DNA of 9,552 bases, from the NCBI GenBank assembly GCA_016874895.1, contig VGSX01000121.1:1-9552 (forward strand). Direction: 5' to 3'. This document shows, in pieces, positions 1 through 6,447 of the stretch. Made by a program: the position numbers and the translations under genes. Under the pieces are notes generated by a model, which was not told where the DNA came from, made no database searches, and saw only the letters and a list, made by a program, of their open reading frames with translations. The DNA is from Deltaproteobacteria bacterium. Lineage in GTDB: Bacteria > Desulfobacterota > Desulfobaccia > Desulfobaccales > Desulfobaccaceae. The first letter of the stretch is position 1. Each line of letters starts with the position of its first letter.

Positions 1-142
1 CCTCCTCCTGGCTCTCCCCTAAAGGGCCGGCCGACTCGGCCGGATGGCCGGAGAAAACCCGCTGCTGCCGATACCGCTCCCGTTTGGAGGCTAAAGAGCC
101 CTCGTCTTCCGAAGTCTTGGCGTTTTCCACGTCCACTGACAT
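1..142 (-). CDS. Hypothetical phage protein, N-terminal part (runs off the left edge)
   Basis: Open frame from an ATG at 142 to the window edge, 47 residues visible, beginning MSVDVENAKTSEDEG. A clear Shine-Dalgarno AAGGAG (148-153) stands 5 nt before the ATG, which makes the start convincing. The visible part is hydrophilic and charged, rich in Glu, Ser, Arg and Gln, with no membrane segment and no motif I recognise. It follows the portal gene and a small unknown gene in the same direction, 36 nt after the stop of 179-553. In many tailed phages this position holds a scaffold, protease or head protein, and an acidic, hydrophilic N terminus would suit a scaffold, but that is positional inference only. 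The rest of the gene is needed to identify it. Confidence 0.7.
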   Translation of the reverse strand, partial: MSVDVENAKTSEDEGSLASKRERYRQQRVFSGHPAESAGPLGESQEE

Positions 143-178
143 ACGCGCTCCTTTGGCGGGTGTCCTTCAAGGGCCGCC

Positions 179-553
179 TTATGGTTGATCGCCCTCTGCC
201 GGTATCCCTTCCGGGGCGGCCTGGCGTTCATAGCTGGGTAAAACTCGTTTGAGATGGCGCTCCACTACCAAAGGCGCCACCTGGATTTCCAGGTTCAGCT
301 TCTTCAACACGGCCAGAAAGCCGGCGTACACCGGGTCCCGTTCCAGGACCAGGCCGGCTTGCCGGATCATCTGCTCTCGGATGGCCTCCACCACCAAACC
401 CCCGGAACCCTTTAGTTCGGCCTGCAAGGCCAGGCTCCGGCTAATGGCCTGTTGCAGCCTCGCTTCCAACTCGGCCTTTTTCGTCTCCGGGGTCTTAAGA
501 ATCGGCTCCCCGGTCACGATGTCCGTCTTGATGCCTCCCGGTCCTAAGGGCAC
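179..553 (-). CDS. Hypothetical phage head-module protein, 124 aa
   Basis: 124-residue frame with a GTG start at 553. The start is fixed by a strong AGGAGG whose first bases lie in the portal stop codon (TAGGAGG, 558-564). The N terminus (MPLGPGGIKTDIVTGEPIL) is followed by a helical, Leu/Ala/Glu/Arg-rich stretch at about residues 24-50 that could form a coiled coil, then a second helical part ending near residue 110. There are no cysteines, no signal peptide and no membrane segment. I do not recognise the family. Its place directly after the portal gene, with an 8-nt gap, implies co-translation with the portal and a role in capsid assembly or head completion, but no specific function can be assigned. 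Confidence 0.75.
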   Translation of the reverse strand: MPLGPGGIKTDIVTGEPILKTPETKKAELEARLQQAISRSLALQAELKGSGGLVVEAIREQMIRQAGLVLERDPVYAGFLAVLKKLNLEIQVAPLVVERHLKRVLPSYERQAAPEGIPAEGDQP

Positions 554-557
554 AAAT

Positions 558-563
558 CCTCCT
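558..563 (-). promoter_or_regulatory. Ribosome binding site deciding a GTG start
   Basis: Reading the minus strand, AGGAGG overlaps the portal stop codon and lies 4 nt before the GTG at 553. It supports GTG at 553 rather than a downstream start for the 124-aa gene, and suggests translational coupling to the portal. Confidence 0.6.
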
Positions 564-2421
564 ATGCCGGCGCGACTCCGGCCAGGGCCGCGGCTTCGGC
601 CTGGGCCGCCTGGGCCTGCTGCACCGTATCTTCGGCCTGGGCGTTAAGGCCCATGCGGGCCCGTTGCCATTGTTCGATAGCCAAACCGGTCTGGTCGTCC
701 ACCCGGATTCCCTCGTCTTTCAGGTTGAGCCTGGTTTCGATGGCCTTGATGGTGGGGAAGGCCCGGAGATAGGGCACGAATTCCGGGTTTTCGAACAGGG
801 GCAGGATGACCTCCCGGAGGTTCCTGAGTTGCTCCCAATCCTGCATCATGGCGCTGATGCCGCTCACCGTGAACTGCCCCGTGGTCAGGCTGGGCAGGTT
901 CAAACCCGTCCGGCTCTCCGGGTCCGCATACAAGAGCGCCTGTTCCGGCCCCATGAACAATTCCAGGTCCTTGTAAGGCATGTAGACATCCAGGGTTTCC
1001 GCCCCCGCCAGGATGGCCTCCAAAGCCCCCTGCTCGATGTTGAACCCCATGAGCCCGAACACCGTCATGCTCTGGTCCAGGTTTTGGGCCGACTCCCGAG
1101 CCGTCACTTCGGCCCGGTAGCCCGGCAGGCCCCGCACCACGCTGGGGACCAGCACCCCGTCCTCGTAGGACATCTTGCAGAAGTTGAGGTTGGCCAGCAC
1201 GTCCGTGGTGGTGGACCGGCTGTGAATCTCCCGGTAGGCCTGCTGGCCGCTTAAGGTCCCGTAAGTGAGGCATTGTTTGCCGGGGTACCAGTCCAGGTCC
1301 TCCCGGTCCACCAGGGAGGAGACGTCTATCTCGATGGGCGGGTTCACCAGCCAGTTGAGGTAGTCGGCGTGCAGCGACAACAGGCTGCACATGAACTCCC
1401 ACAGGGTCTTGATCCCCTGCAGCAGCCCCCGGCCATCGAAGCGGAGCGGGTGGGGAATGACGCTGAACGCCGTGCCCGGCCACCTTAAGGTGGGGTAGGG
1501 GTTGACTTCCGGGAGCTTGATCACCCGGCCCCCCGCGGTGGTGTAAGTGGCGTTGGGCAGCAGCAGCTCCCCCCGGGAATCCAGGACCGTGCCCCAAAAC
1601 TCCGAAGTCAGAATCAGGGTGCGGAACTTGGAGCGGTGATGGATTTGCTTGCGCCGGGAGGACACCGCCTCCTTGGTCATGCGCTTGTCGTCCGTGCTCC
1701 CTTCTTCATTCCCCGGCTTGAACTCGCCGATGTTGGTGTAGCGCCCGTCCTGCTCGAATTTTTTCAGTTGCCAGTAATCCAGGTATTCCGAGTGAATCCA
1801 GTACAGTCCCGATTGCGGCTCCCGGGAGATGGCGTCCGGGTCCCGGTAAATCTTCCAGGGTTCGATGAGCAGGTACTTGAGGCCCTTGCCCTTGCGGTAC
1901 ACCGGGATCATCTCCATGCTGGTGCCCACCGCACAGGACATGCCGCAGGCGTCGGAGAACTGCAGCGGGAAGTTGGAGAAGGTCCGGGACAACTGGACGG
2001 TCATCAACTTTTTCCGGAAGTCCGCCGCTTCCTGGTTCCGCTCGTTTTCAATGCTCAAAAACTGCACGTCGAACGCCTTGCGGATCAGGGCCATGGCGAA
2101 GAGCACCGACGCGTGGGGCATGGGCAGGACCACCCGGGACTGCCACGCCTCCTTGGCCGCGTAGTTGGGCGGCTCTTCCTCGTTCCACAGGCGCCAGCAT
2201 TCGTCCTGGACCCGCCTGACCTCCTCGTTGGCGTTCATGGAGACCTGGACGCAGTCCTCCAGGTATTCCACGAAATGTTTTTCGTTCTCCCCGGCGTAGG
2301 CTTGGGCCGCTTCCTCCCGCTCGGCCAACTCCTGGGCGTCCGTGCCCGCGGCCGCGGCCTGGCGCTCGATCTCGCTCATCCGGCTCTTGACGCCTTTGAT
2401 GGGGTCTTCGATAAAGGCCAT
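562..2421 (-). CDS. Phage portal protein
   Basis: A 619-aa protein with the overall look of a tailed-phage portal, the dodecameric ring at the capsid vertex through which DNA is packaged and ejected. The N-terminal part (about 1-80) is charged and helical. Conserved-looking stretches follow: SRVVLPMPHASVLFAMALI near 95-113, EPWKIYRDPDA at 187-197, and a Trp/Pro-rich segment with RFDGRGLLQG in the middle. The C-terminal 30 residues are Ala/Gln-rich and low in complexity. Length is typical of larger, podovirus-like portals. The ATG at 2421 is supported by AGGAAG 5 nt upstream and by overlap with the previous stop (TAATG). Gene order terminase large subunit, two small genes, portal is standard for a phage packaging module. 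The assignment rests on context plus overall sequence character, not on a single catalytic motif. Confidence 0.8.
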   Translation of the reverse strand: MAFIEDPIKGVKSRMSEIERQAAAAGTDAQELAEREEAAQAYAGENEKHFVEYLEDCVQVSMNANEEVRRVQDECWRLWNEEEPPNYAAKEAWQSRVVLPMPHASVLFAMALIRKAFDVQFLSIENERNQEAADFRKKLMTVQLSRTFSNFPLQFSDACGMSCAVGTSMEMIPVYRKGKGLKYLLIEPWKIYRDPDAISREPQSGLYWIHSEYLDYWQLKKFEQDGRYTNIGEFKPGNEEGSTDDKRMTKEAVSSRRKQIHHRSKFRTLILTSEFWGTVLDSRGELLLPNATYTTAGGRVIKLPEVNPYPTLRWPGTAFSVIPHPLRFDGRGLLQGIKTLWEFMCSLLSLHADYLNWLVNPPIEIDVSSLVDREDLDWYPGKQCLTYGTLSGQQAYREIHSRSTTTDVLANLNFCKMSYEDGVLVPSVVRGLPGYRAEVTARESAQNLDQSMTVFGLMGFNIEQGALEAILAGAETLDVYMPYKDLELFMGPEQALLYADPESRTGLNLPSLTTGQFTVSGISAMMQDWEQLRNLREVILPLFENPEFVPYLRAFPTIKAIETRLNLKDEGIRVDDQTGLAIEQWQRARMGLNAQAEDTVQQAQAAQAEAAALAGVAPA

Positions 2422-2684
2422 TAGAACTTCCTGATATGCCGCACGCGGGTTTTGATTATCTTGGGGCCGCGTTCCCGCCCCGGCTTCCCTTTAGGCCGGG
2501 GCCGCTTGCGCTCCGGCAGGCCCTTTTCCGGTTCGCCGGCCAGGTCTTTCAGGTCCTCGGGCTTCATGGTCCGGGCGGCCTCGGCTGCCTCGGGGGAGTA
2601 AGTGGCGGGCAGTTCCCCTTCCTGAATGGCATGGGCTATCCCCATGAACCGCCTCTGGGCCTTGGATTTGATTTTGCCGGGCAT
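2421..2684 (-). CDS. Small basic phage protein, DUF3008-like
   Basis: 87 residues from the ATG at 2684, beginning MPGKIKSKAQRRFMGIAHAI. The SKAQRRFMG block followed by a short helix with QEGELP matches what I know of the DUF3008 family of small phage and bacterial proteins, whose role is undefined. The C-terminal half (about residues 52-87) is very rich in Lys, Arg and Pro and ends in IRKF, so it probably binds nucleic acid or an acidic surface. I chose ATG 2684 over an in-frame GTG at 2696 because AGGTGG (2693-2698) sits 8 nt before the ATG and itself overlaps the GTG, and because family members begin close to the SKAQ motif. Its TAA overlaps the portal ATG, indicating coupled translation. 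Family assignment is from memory of the motif. Confidence 0.7.
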   Translation of the reverse strand: MPGKIKSKAQRRFMGIAHAIQEGELPATYSPEAAEAARTMKPEDLKDLAGEPEKGLPERKRPRPKGKPGRERGPKIIKTRVRHIRKF

Positions 2685-2686
2685 TT

Positions 2687-3019
2687 CTAGTCCCACCTGA
2701 TGGCGTCATAGTTGGCCGCGAATCTGCGCCGGGCCTCGGTAGCCGGCGCCACGTCCGCCGAGACATCCAGTTTGGCCCCGTTCCACTCGATCAACTCGAA
2801 GTTCTTCCGGAAGGCGTCGCCCTGGTGCTGCAGGGAACTCGTCTCCCCGGTGGCGTAAGGCAGGTCCTTGGTGTTCCAGCCGTCTTCCGGCTCGAAAACC
2901 TTGCCTTTGGTCATGTCCACGAAGCACTCCCGACCCACCATCACCCCGTCCAGGCGCTTGCGCCGGTGTTTCAGCATGGGCCACCAGCCCCGGTAGCCGT
3001 GGGTTTCCAATTTGCCCAT
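2687..3019 (-). CDS. Hypothetical phage protein, 110 aa
   Basis: 110 residues. The ATG at 3019 directly follows the TAA of the large terminase gene, and a good GGGAGG lies in the last codons of that gene 4 nt upstream, so the two are coupled. The protein is rich in Trp, Lys, Arg and Asp, starts MGKLETHGYRGWWPML, and has a short basic patch KHRRKR near residues 17-22. It has one cysteine, no signal peptide and no membrane segment. I do not recognise it. Position between the large terminase and the portal fits a small packaging accessory or head protein, but nothing in the sequence demonstrates this. Confidence 0.72.
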   Translation of the reverse strand: MGKLETHGYRGWWPMLKHRRKRLDGVMVGRECFVDMTKGKVFEPEDGWNTKDLPYATGETSSLQHQGDAFRKNFELIEWNGAKLDVSADVAPATEARRRFAANYDAIRWD

Positions 3020-4426
3020 TTAACCTCCCACCGCGTAGGTCTGTGCCCGCTTCTTGGCCCTCCCGGCCGCTTGGCGCAGAGACCCCACGTCCTGCACCAC
3101 GTTGGCGGGCAGCATGACGCACACCCCGTTGGCCCAGGCCTCGCAAACGTGGGAAATTTCGTCTTTCTCGGGGATGTTGCTCACCGCCTTCCCCGAGTTG
3201 TCGGTCTTGTAGTGCCAGGCCCCTTTCAAGCCCTTGTGCAGCAGCTTCTCCGTGGGGCTTAAGTAATAGGCGGGCATGCCTTGAATGTTCATGTTCAGAA
3301 CCCGCTTGATCCCCAGCTTCAGGATGGGCCATTTGCTCGGCCCCGGCTCGAACCGCCCCCCCAGCTTTTCCTCGATCACCTTGGCGGCGGAGTGCTGTTT
3401 CCGGCTCTGGTCCGGGATGAGCATGGTGCGGTCGCCGATGTCCCGCCACTCGAAGCACTTGTCCTTCCACCGGGGCGACTCCATCAGGGGCAGAACCATT
3501 CTGTCGATGAGAGAGCCGATGTCGCCCCCGGGCAAAAACAGGGTGTCGATATGGATGAGGCGCCCCAGCTTGGTCCGTTGCCCGATGAGGCAGGCCGGAT
3601 TGTGCCAGCCGTCCCAAAACCGGAAGCCCACCAGGCCGGGGGCCGGGATGATGGGGTCGGGGGAGCGGTGCCACTCCTGATTGTATTCCGGGGTCACCCT
3701 TTCCCCCCGGTACACCGCGGCGAATTTTCCCAGGACGTAGCGCTCGTAGGCCGCGGGGTCGTTCTTGTAGGCCGACCGGGCCGCCTGCCGGGCCGTCTCC
3801 TTCAGGTGAATGTTCTCCCCCGGCTGAATCCAAAATACCTTCTTGGTGATGAGGGGATTTTCCGGGTCCACGTCCGGGGCTTCCACCAGCCGGGGGAAGG
3901 TCCAATGCTCCTCGTCCGCCGGGTTCATGCTCACCTGGAGCCGGGAAAATTCCGCCTGGGCCCGGACGCAGCGCAGCAGCGCGTCGTTGAACACCTCTTC
4001 CGAAAGGCCGCTGTTGGCCCGCTCCAGCATGGCCGCGGGCTCTTCCAGCCAGATGCCGTCGTACTCCGTCCCTTGCAGCCGGTTCAGGGCCCCGGGATCG
4101 TCGATCCCGAACAGGTCCACTTCCACTTTGGGATTGCAATGGATGGCGAGTTGCCGGTAATCATCCCGCCAGGCAACCAGGGAAGGGGTCTTTCTGAAAA
4201 TCTTGTTAATGGAACGAACGGTGGATCTCTTTATGTTAGTATGGGTATCGCGAATAACGGCCCATAACACCGGCCTCTTGTTGCGTTGCGCGCTAATAAT
4301 CATCGCCCCTACCGAGGCGTAAGTCTTACCTTCGCCTGCCGGCCCGATAATGACGTTAATCAGCGCATCGCTATGGGCATAGGCGCTTTGTGTAGCTGAC
4401 AAGTAGAGGTCAAGTTTATTGCTCAT
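3020..4426 (-). CDS. terL: Terminase large subunit (phage DNA-packaging ATPase/nuclease)
   Basis: 468 aa, a usual length for the family. The N-terminal ATPase has a Walker A GPAGEGKT (28-35), a Walker B-like YDGIWLEE (122-129) ending in the acidic pair expected for catalysis, and SMNPAD (166-171) in the place of the coupling motif. The C-terminal RNase H-like nuclease shows FWDGWHNPA (270-278, candidate metal ligand Asp272), a second acidic cluster RDIGD (328-332) and KDEISHVCEAW (421-431) with candidate Asp422. The enzyme cuts concatemeric phage DNA and pumps it through the portal. No good Shine-Dalgarno precedes the ATG. The first roughly 75 codons use noticeably AT-richer codons (ATT, GTT, TTA, ACT) than the rest, which is dominated by GCC, CTG and GGG, suggesting a recombination joint inside the gene. 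It lies away from the probable small subunit, which is unusual. Confidence 0.92.
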   Translation of the reverse strand: MSNKLDLYLSATQSAYAHSDALINVIIGPAGEGKTYASVGAMIISAQRNKRPVLWAVIRDTHTNIKRSTVRSINKIFRKTPSLVAWRDDYRQLAIHCNPKVEVDLFGIDDPGALNRLQGTEYDGIWLEEPAAMLERANSGLSEEVFNDALLRCVRAQAEFSRLQVSMNPADEEHWTFPRLVEAPDVDPENPLITKKVFWIQPGENIHLKETARQAARSAYKNDPAAYERYVLGKFAAVYRGERVTPEYNQEWHRSPDPIIPAPGLVGFRFWDGWHNPACLIGQRTKLGRLIHIDTLFLPGGDIGSLIDRMVLPLMESPRWKDKCFEWRDIGDRTMLIPDQSRKQHSAAKVIEEKLGGRFEPGPSKWPILKLGIKRVLNMNIQGMPAYYLSPTEKLLHKGLKGAWHYKTDNSGKAVSNIPEKDEISHVCEAWANGVCVMLPANVVQDVGSLRQAAGRAKKRAQTYAVGG

Positions 4427-4436
4427 CTACCAATCA

Positions 4437-4465
4437 GCGATACCCAATGCTGAAATGGATGTCAA
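4437..4465 (-). promoter_or_regulatory. Possible promoter for terL
   Basis: On the minus strand a perfect -35 TTGACA (4460-4465) is followed after 17 nt by TATCGC (4437-4442), a weak -10 lacking the conserved final T. The start of transcription would fall near 4430, only a few bases before the terL ATG at 4426, giving an almost leaderless message. Plausible because terL is cut off from its upstream partner by the cassette, but the -10 is poor. Confidence 0.3.
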
Positions 4466-4478
4466 GCAATAAAATTCT

Positions 4479-4507
4479 TTGACGTTTAGTGTTGTTTATA
4501 GTAAAAG
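4479..4507 (+). promoter_or_regulatory. Possible promoter for the AbrB-like gene
   Basis: TTGACG (4479-4484), a 17-nt spacer and TAAAAG (4502-4507) resemble a sigma70 promoter, with a start expected near 4514 and a leader of about 29 nt to the GTG at 4543. It is arranged back-to-back with the putative terL promoter, the two -35 boxes being 13 nt apart, so one bound protein could control both directions. Confidence 0.35.
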
Positions 4508-4542
4508 GGGATTAATTTAAAGAAAGGCAGGTAATTTTTAAG

Positions 4543-4722
4543 GTGAAAAAAATTGGTGGGACGGAAAAGTCGGTAACGGAGCGGAGTGTTATTCTGATAA
4601 ACGGAACGTTATATGTTTCGATACCTAAGGCATTTGCGGCCCGCCACCAAATTCAGGCCGGCGACCGCCTCCCCATGATCCTGGGCGACAGCCAATTGAA
4701 GCTCATCCCTCATGAAAAATGA
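4543..4722 (+). CDS. AbrB/SpoVT-like (MazE-fold) DNA-binding protein, 59 aa
   Basis: A short frame starting at GTG 4543 and ending in TGA at 4722. Residues about 17-57 read as a single AbrB-type swapped-hairpin domain: LYVSIPKAFAARHQIQAGD (23-41) followed by LPMILGDSQLKLIPHE (43-58), the usual strand-PK-helix-GD-strand pattern of AbrB, SpoVT and MazE-like proteins, which dimerise and bind DNA. A purine-rich stretch with AGG at 4529-4531 lies 11 nt before the GTG; an in-frame TAA at 4513 blocks any much longer start. Such domains often serve as antitoxins with a downstream PIN or MazF toxin, but none follows here, so a free-standing repressor is more likely. It is divergent from terL and 137 nt upstream of arsR, so either could be its target. 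No cysteines are present. Confidence 0.65.
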   Translation: MKKIGGTEKSVTERSVILINGTLYVSIPKAFAARHQIQAGDRLPMILGDSQLKLIPHEK

Positions 4723-4824
4723 CCGGACCTTTGTCTTATCCAGACCATATCTGCATTTTTCCTTAGTCCACTGATAATGCGCCCTCTGGCAAGTTAGTCG
4801 CTATCTTCAATTCTGAGGTTTAGC

Positions 4825-4853
4825 TTGACATACACCATTCCATGTAATAATAT
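4825..4853 (+). promoter_or_regulatory. Strong sigma70-type promoter of the ArsR operon
   Basis: Perfect -35 TTGACA (4825-4830), 17-nt spacer, and -10 TAATAT (4848-4853), five of six to consensus. Transcription should start at about 4859-4861, on the A of the arsR ATG at 4860. A short inverted repeat, ACAT (4828-4831) with ATGT (4842-4845), lies in the spacer, and a looser dyad spans 4841-4862 over the -10 and start codon. Either could be the ArsR operator; neither is proven. Confidence 0.75.
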
Positions 4854-4859
4854 ACTAAT

Positions 4860-5234
4860 ATGAATCCAAGTCAGCCAGAATCTTGCCCGGCCCCTTGCCT
4901 CCCAAAGCCCTCTTTAGGAAAACGTCCATTATTGTCTCTTGAGCAAGCCTTAGAGCTTGTCAGCCTGTTCAAGGTGCTGGCCAACGACACGCGCCTTCGT
5001 CTCCTGCATGCCATAGTGCGCCAGGGAGAGATGGGCGTGATGGAACTGGCGGAGGCCCTGGGCATGAAGCCGCAGGCGGTTTCCAACCAACTGCAACGGT
5101 TGTTAGACCGAGGCATCCTGGGGTCCAGGCGAGCGGGCATCAATATTTATTACCGGATTTCAGACCCCTGTGTCATCAGCCTCCTGGATCACGGTCTGTG
5201 TCTCAGCGAAGACGCCAAAGCGAGAATCAAATGA
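4860..5234 (+). CDS. ArsR/SmtB-family transcriptional regulator
   Basis: 124 aa, a typical size for winged-helix ArsR/SmtB repressors. The core begins with LVSLFKVLANDTRLRLLHAI (33-52), the hallmark first helix; the DNA-reading helix-turn-helix lies at about 59-82 (MELAEALGMKPQAVSNQLQR) and the wing at about 88-100 (SRRAGINIYYRI). Family members release DNA on binding a metal or metalloid. The classic CxC in the third helix is absent: that helix has no Cys. Instead there are C104 and C114 flanking D110-H111 in the C-terminal helix, and C9/C13 in an N-terminal extension, which could form a different sensor site. The ATG overlaps the predicted transcription start and has no Shine-Dalgarno, so the mRNA is probably leaderless. 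Its stop overlaps the next start (ATGA). Autoregulation of this operon is likely. Confidence 0.9.
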   Translation: MNPSQPESCPAPCLPKPSLGKRPLLSLEQALELVSLFKVLANDTRLRLLHAIVRQGEMGVMELAEALGMKPQAVSNQLQRLLDRGILGSRRAGINIYYRISDPCVISLLDHGLCLSEDAKARIK

Positions 5235-6445
5235 ACTCGACCGACGAAAAAGACCGGGCCTTGCAGGAGGCCCTGGAACTCTTAAAAAAGGCCACTGATG
5301 CGGAAAAATGCCGGGCCTGCGGCTGCTTCCATAACCTGGTCCAGGCCTTGGAGAAGACTTTCCCGGCAGGGCAAGGTCCCAAGGAACTCAGGGAATTAAT
5401 GGCTGCGGCGAAGCAATGTCTGGTGCCGCAGCGCTATGACTGCCTGGGCTGTGAGGTTTGCCTGCCTCCCCTGGTGCTCAACGCCTTGAGCCAGGCCTTG
5501 GGCGAAGCCGTCGCTGACCTGGAAGTCTGTCCCAGCGAACCGGTTGAGGAGCGCCGGGGCTGGCCGCCTTTGCCCGGAGACTATCGGGTGCTGCGTTACC
5601 AGGCGCCGGTGGCCGTCTGCACCCTCACTTGTGAGGACCTGATGGCCGCGCTAATTAAAGAGGCCGGATCAAAAGTGGCCATAGTTGGGACGATGCACAC
5701 CGAAAACCTGGGCATCGAGCGACTTATCCAGAATGTCTTGGCCAACCCCAACCTGCGCTTTGTCATCGTTTGCGGCCCCGACTCCCAGCAGGCCGTGGGT
5801 CATTACCCAGGGCAATCCTTGGTGGCCCTGGCCCGGCAGGGGACTGATGACCGCCAACGCATCGTGGACGCCAAAGGAAGGCGGCCTATTCTCAAGAACC
5901 TCAGCCCACCGGCCGTGGCCCGCTTTCGGGAAGTGGTGGAGGTCATCGACCTTATCGGCGAGACGGACGTCCGGCGGATTCTCTCGGAAGTCAGGCGGTG
6001 CGCGGCCCGGAATCCGGGACCTGCCGCCCCCTATGCCCTCAGCAACATCGTTACGCCGGTCCCCGGTTACCTGCCTGCCCGGATGGTAAGCGACCCTGCC
6101 GGTTACTTCGTGATCTATGTGGACCGGGGCAGGGGAAGGTTATCCCTAGAGCATTACCACAATGACGATCTATTGGACACGGTGATCGAGGGCACCTCGG
6201 CTGCCGAACTTTATACCCCGGCTATAGACAATGGGCTGATTTCCCGCTTGGATCATGCGGCTTATTTGGGCCGTGAGCTTGCTAAAGCTGAAAACTCTCT
6301 CAGGTCCGGTGCCCCCTTTATTCAGGATGCGGCCCCGGTGCGACGGCTTCAGACGGAATCAACCAAACCTTGCACCTGTGTCCCGTTTTGTCATCAAGGG
6401 GGGTTTATCAATCCCTTCACCATAAATTTGGAAAAAAGGAGTTGA
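5231..6445 (+). CDS. Cysteine-rich MtrA-like corrinoid-type protein with C-terminal DUF4346 domain
   Basis: 404 aa from the ATG at 5231, which overlaps the arsR stop. Three parts are visible. (1) N terminus, 1-105, with clustered cysteines C27, C30, C32, C63, C71, C74, C77 and C100, suggesting an iron-sulfur or other metal site. (2) About 107-260 resembles subunit A of tetrahydromethanopterin S-methyltransferase: LPGDYRV, SPVAVCTL-like APVAVCTL (125-132), TENLGIE (157-163), NPNLRFVIVCG (172-182) and GHYPGQS (190-196). His191 aligns with the His that coordinates cobalt in archaeal MtrA (His84), so cobamide binding and methyl transfer are plausible. (3) About 278-366 matches DUF4346: DPAGYFVIYVD and LISRLDHAAYLGRELAKAE. 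The tail adds CTCVPFC (381-387). Unlike MtrA there is no C-terminal membrane anchor, so it is probably cytoplasmic. Methyl donor and acceptor are unknown. Confidence 0.85.
   Translation: MNSTDEKDRALQEALELLKKATDAEKCRACGCFHNLVQALEKTFPAGQGPKELRELMAAAKQCLVPQRYDCLGCEVCLPPLVLNALSQALGEAVADLEVCPSEPVEERRGWPPLPGDYRVLRYQAPVAVCTLTCEDLMAALIKEAGSKVAIVGTMHTENLGIERLIQNVLANPNLRFVIVCGPDSQQAVGHYPGQSLVALARQGTDDRQRIVDAKGRRPILKNLSPPAVARFREVVEVIDLIGETDVRRILSEVRRCAARNPGPAAPYALSNIVTPVPGYLPARMVSDPAGYFVIYVDRGRGRLSLEHYHNDDLLDTVIEGTSAAELYTPAIDNGLISRLDHAAYLGRELAKAENSLRSGAPFIQDAAPVRRLQTESTKPCTCVPFCHQGGFINPFTINLEKRS
6436..6441 (+). promoter_or_regulatory. Ribosome binding site deciding the start at 6448
   Basis: AAGGAG lies 6 nt before the ATG at 6448 and inside the last codons of the MtrA-like gene. 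It supports 6448 rather than an upstream in-frame start at 6370, which would bury the signal peptide 26 residues into the protein. Confidence 0.8.
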
Positions 6446-6447
6446 CC

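Noticed and set aside
644..1597. Long minus-strand frame (317 aa) inside the portal gene, and plus-strand frames over 249-647, 664-1254 and 1636-2424
   Set aside because: All lie within the portal or small phage genes, lack good ribosome binding sites and give compositionally odd proteins, so they are shadow frames.
2706..4139. Long minus-strand frame (477 aa) overlapping terL in another frame
   Set aside because: Its translation is Arg/Gly/Pro/Ala low complexity with no motif. It is a by-product of GC-rich codon bias; the overlapping frame has the Walker and nuclease motifs of a terminase.
3281..4267. Plus-strand frame of 328 aa antisense to terL
   Set aside because: No recognisable domain, no ribosome binding site, and rich in Pro, Gly and Val as expected from the complement of a GC-rich gene.
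5198..5230. GTG start 33 nt upstream of the chosen start of the MtrA-like gene
   Set aside because: It would lie well inside arsR without a Shine-Dalgarno; the ATGA overlap at 5231 matches the coupling used elsewhere in the operon.
6370..6447. Upstream in-frame start for the exported protein (154 aa)
   Set aside because: It would put 26 residues before a clear signal peptide; the ATG at 6448 has a well-spaced AAGGAG.
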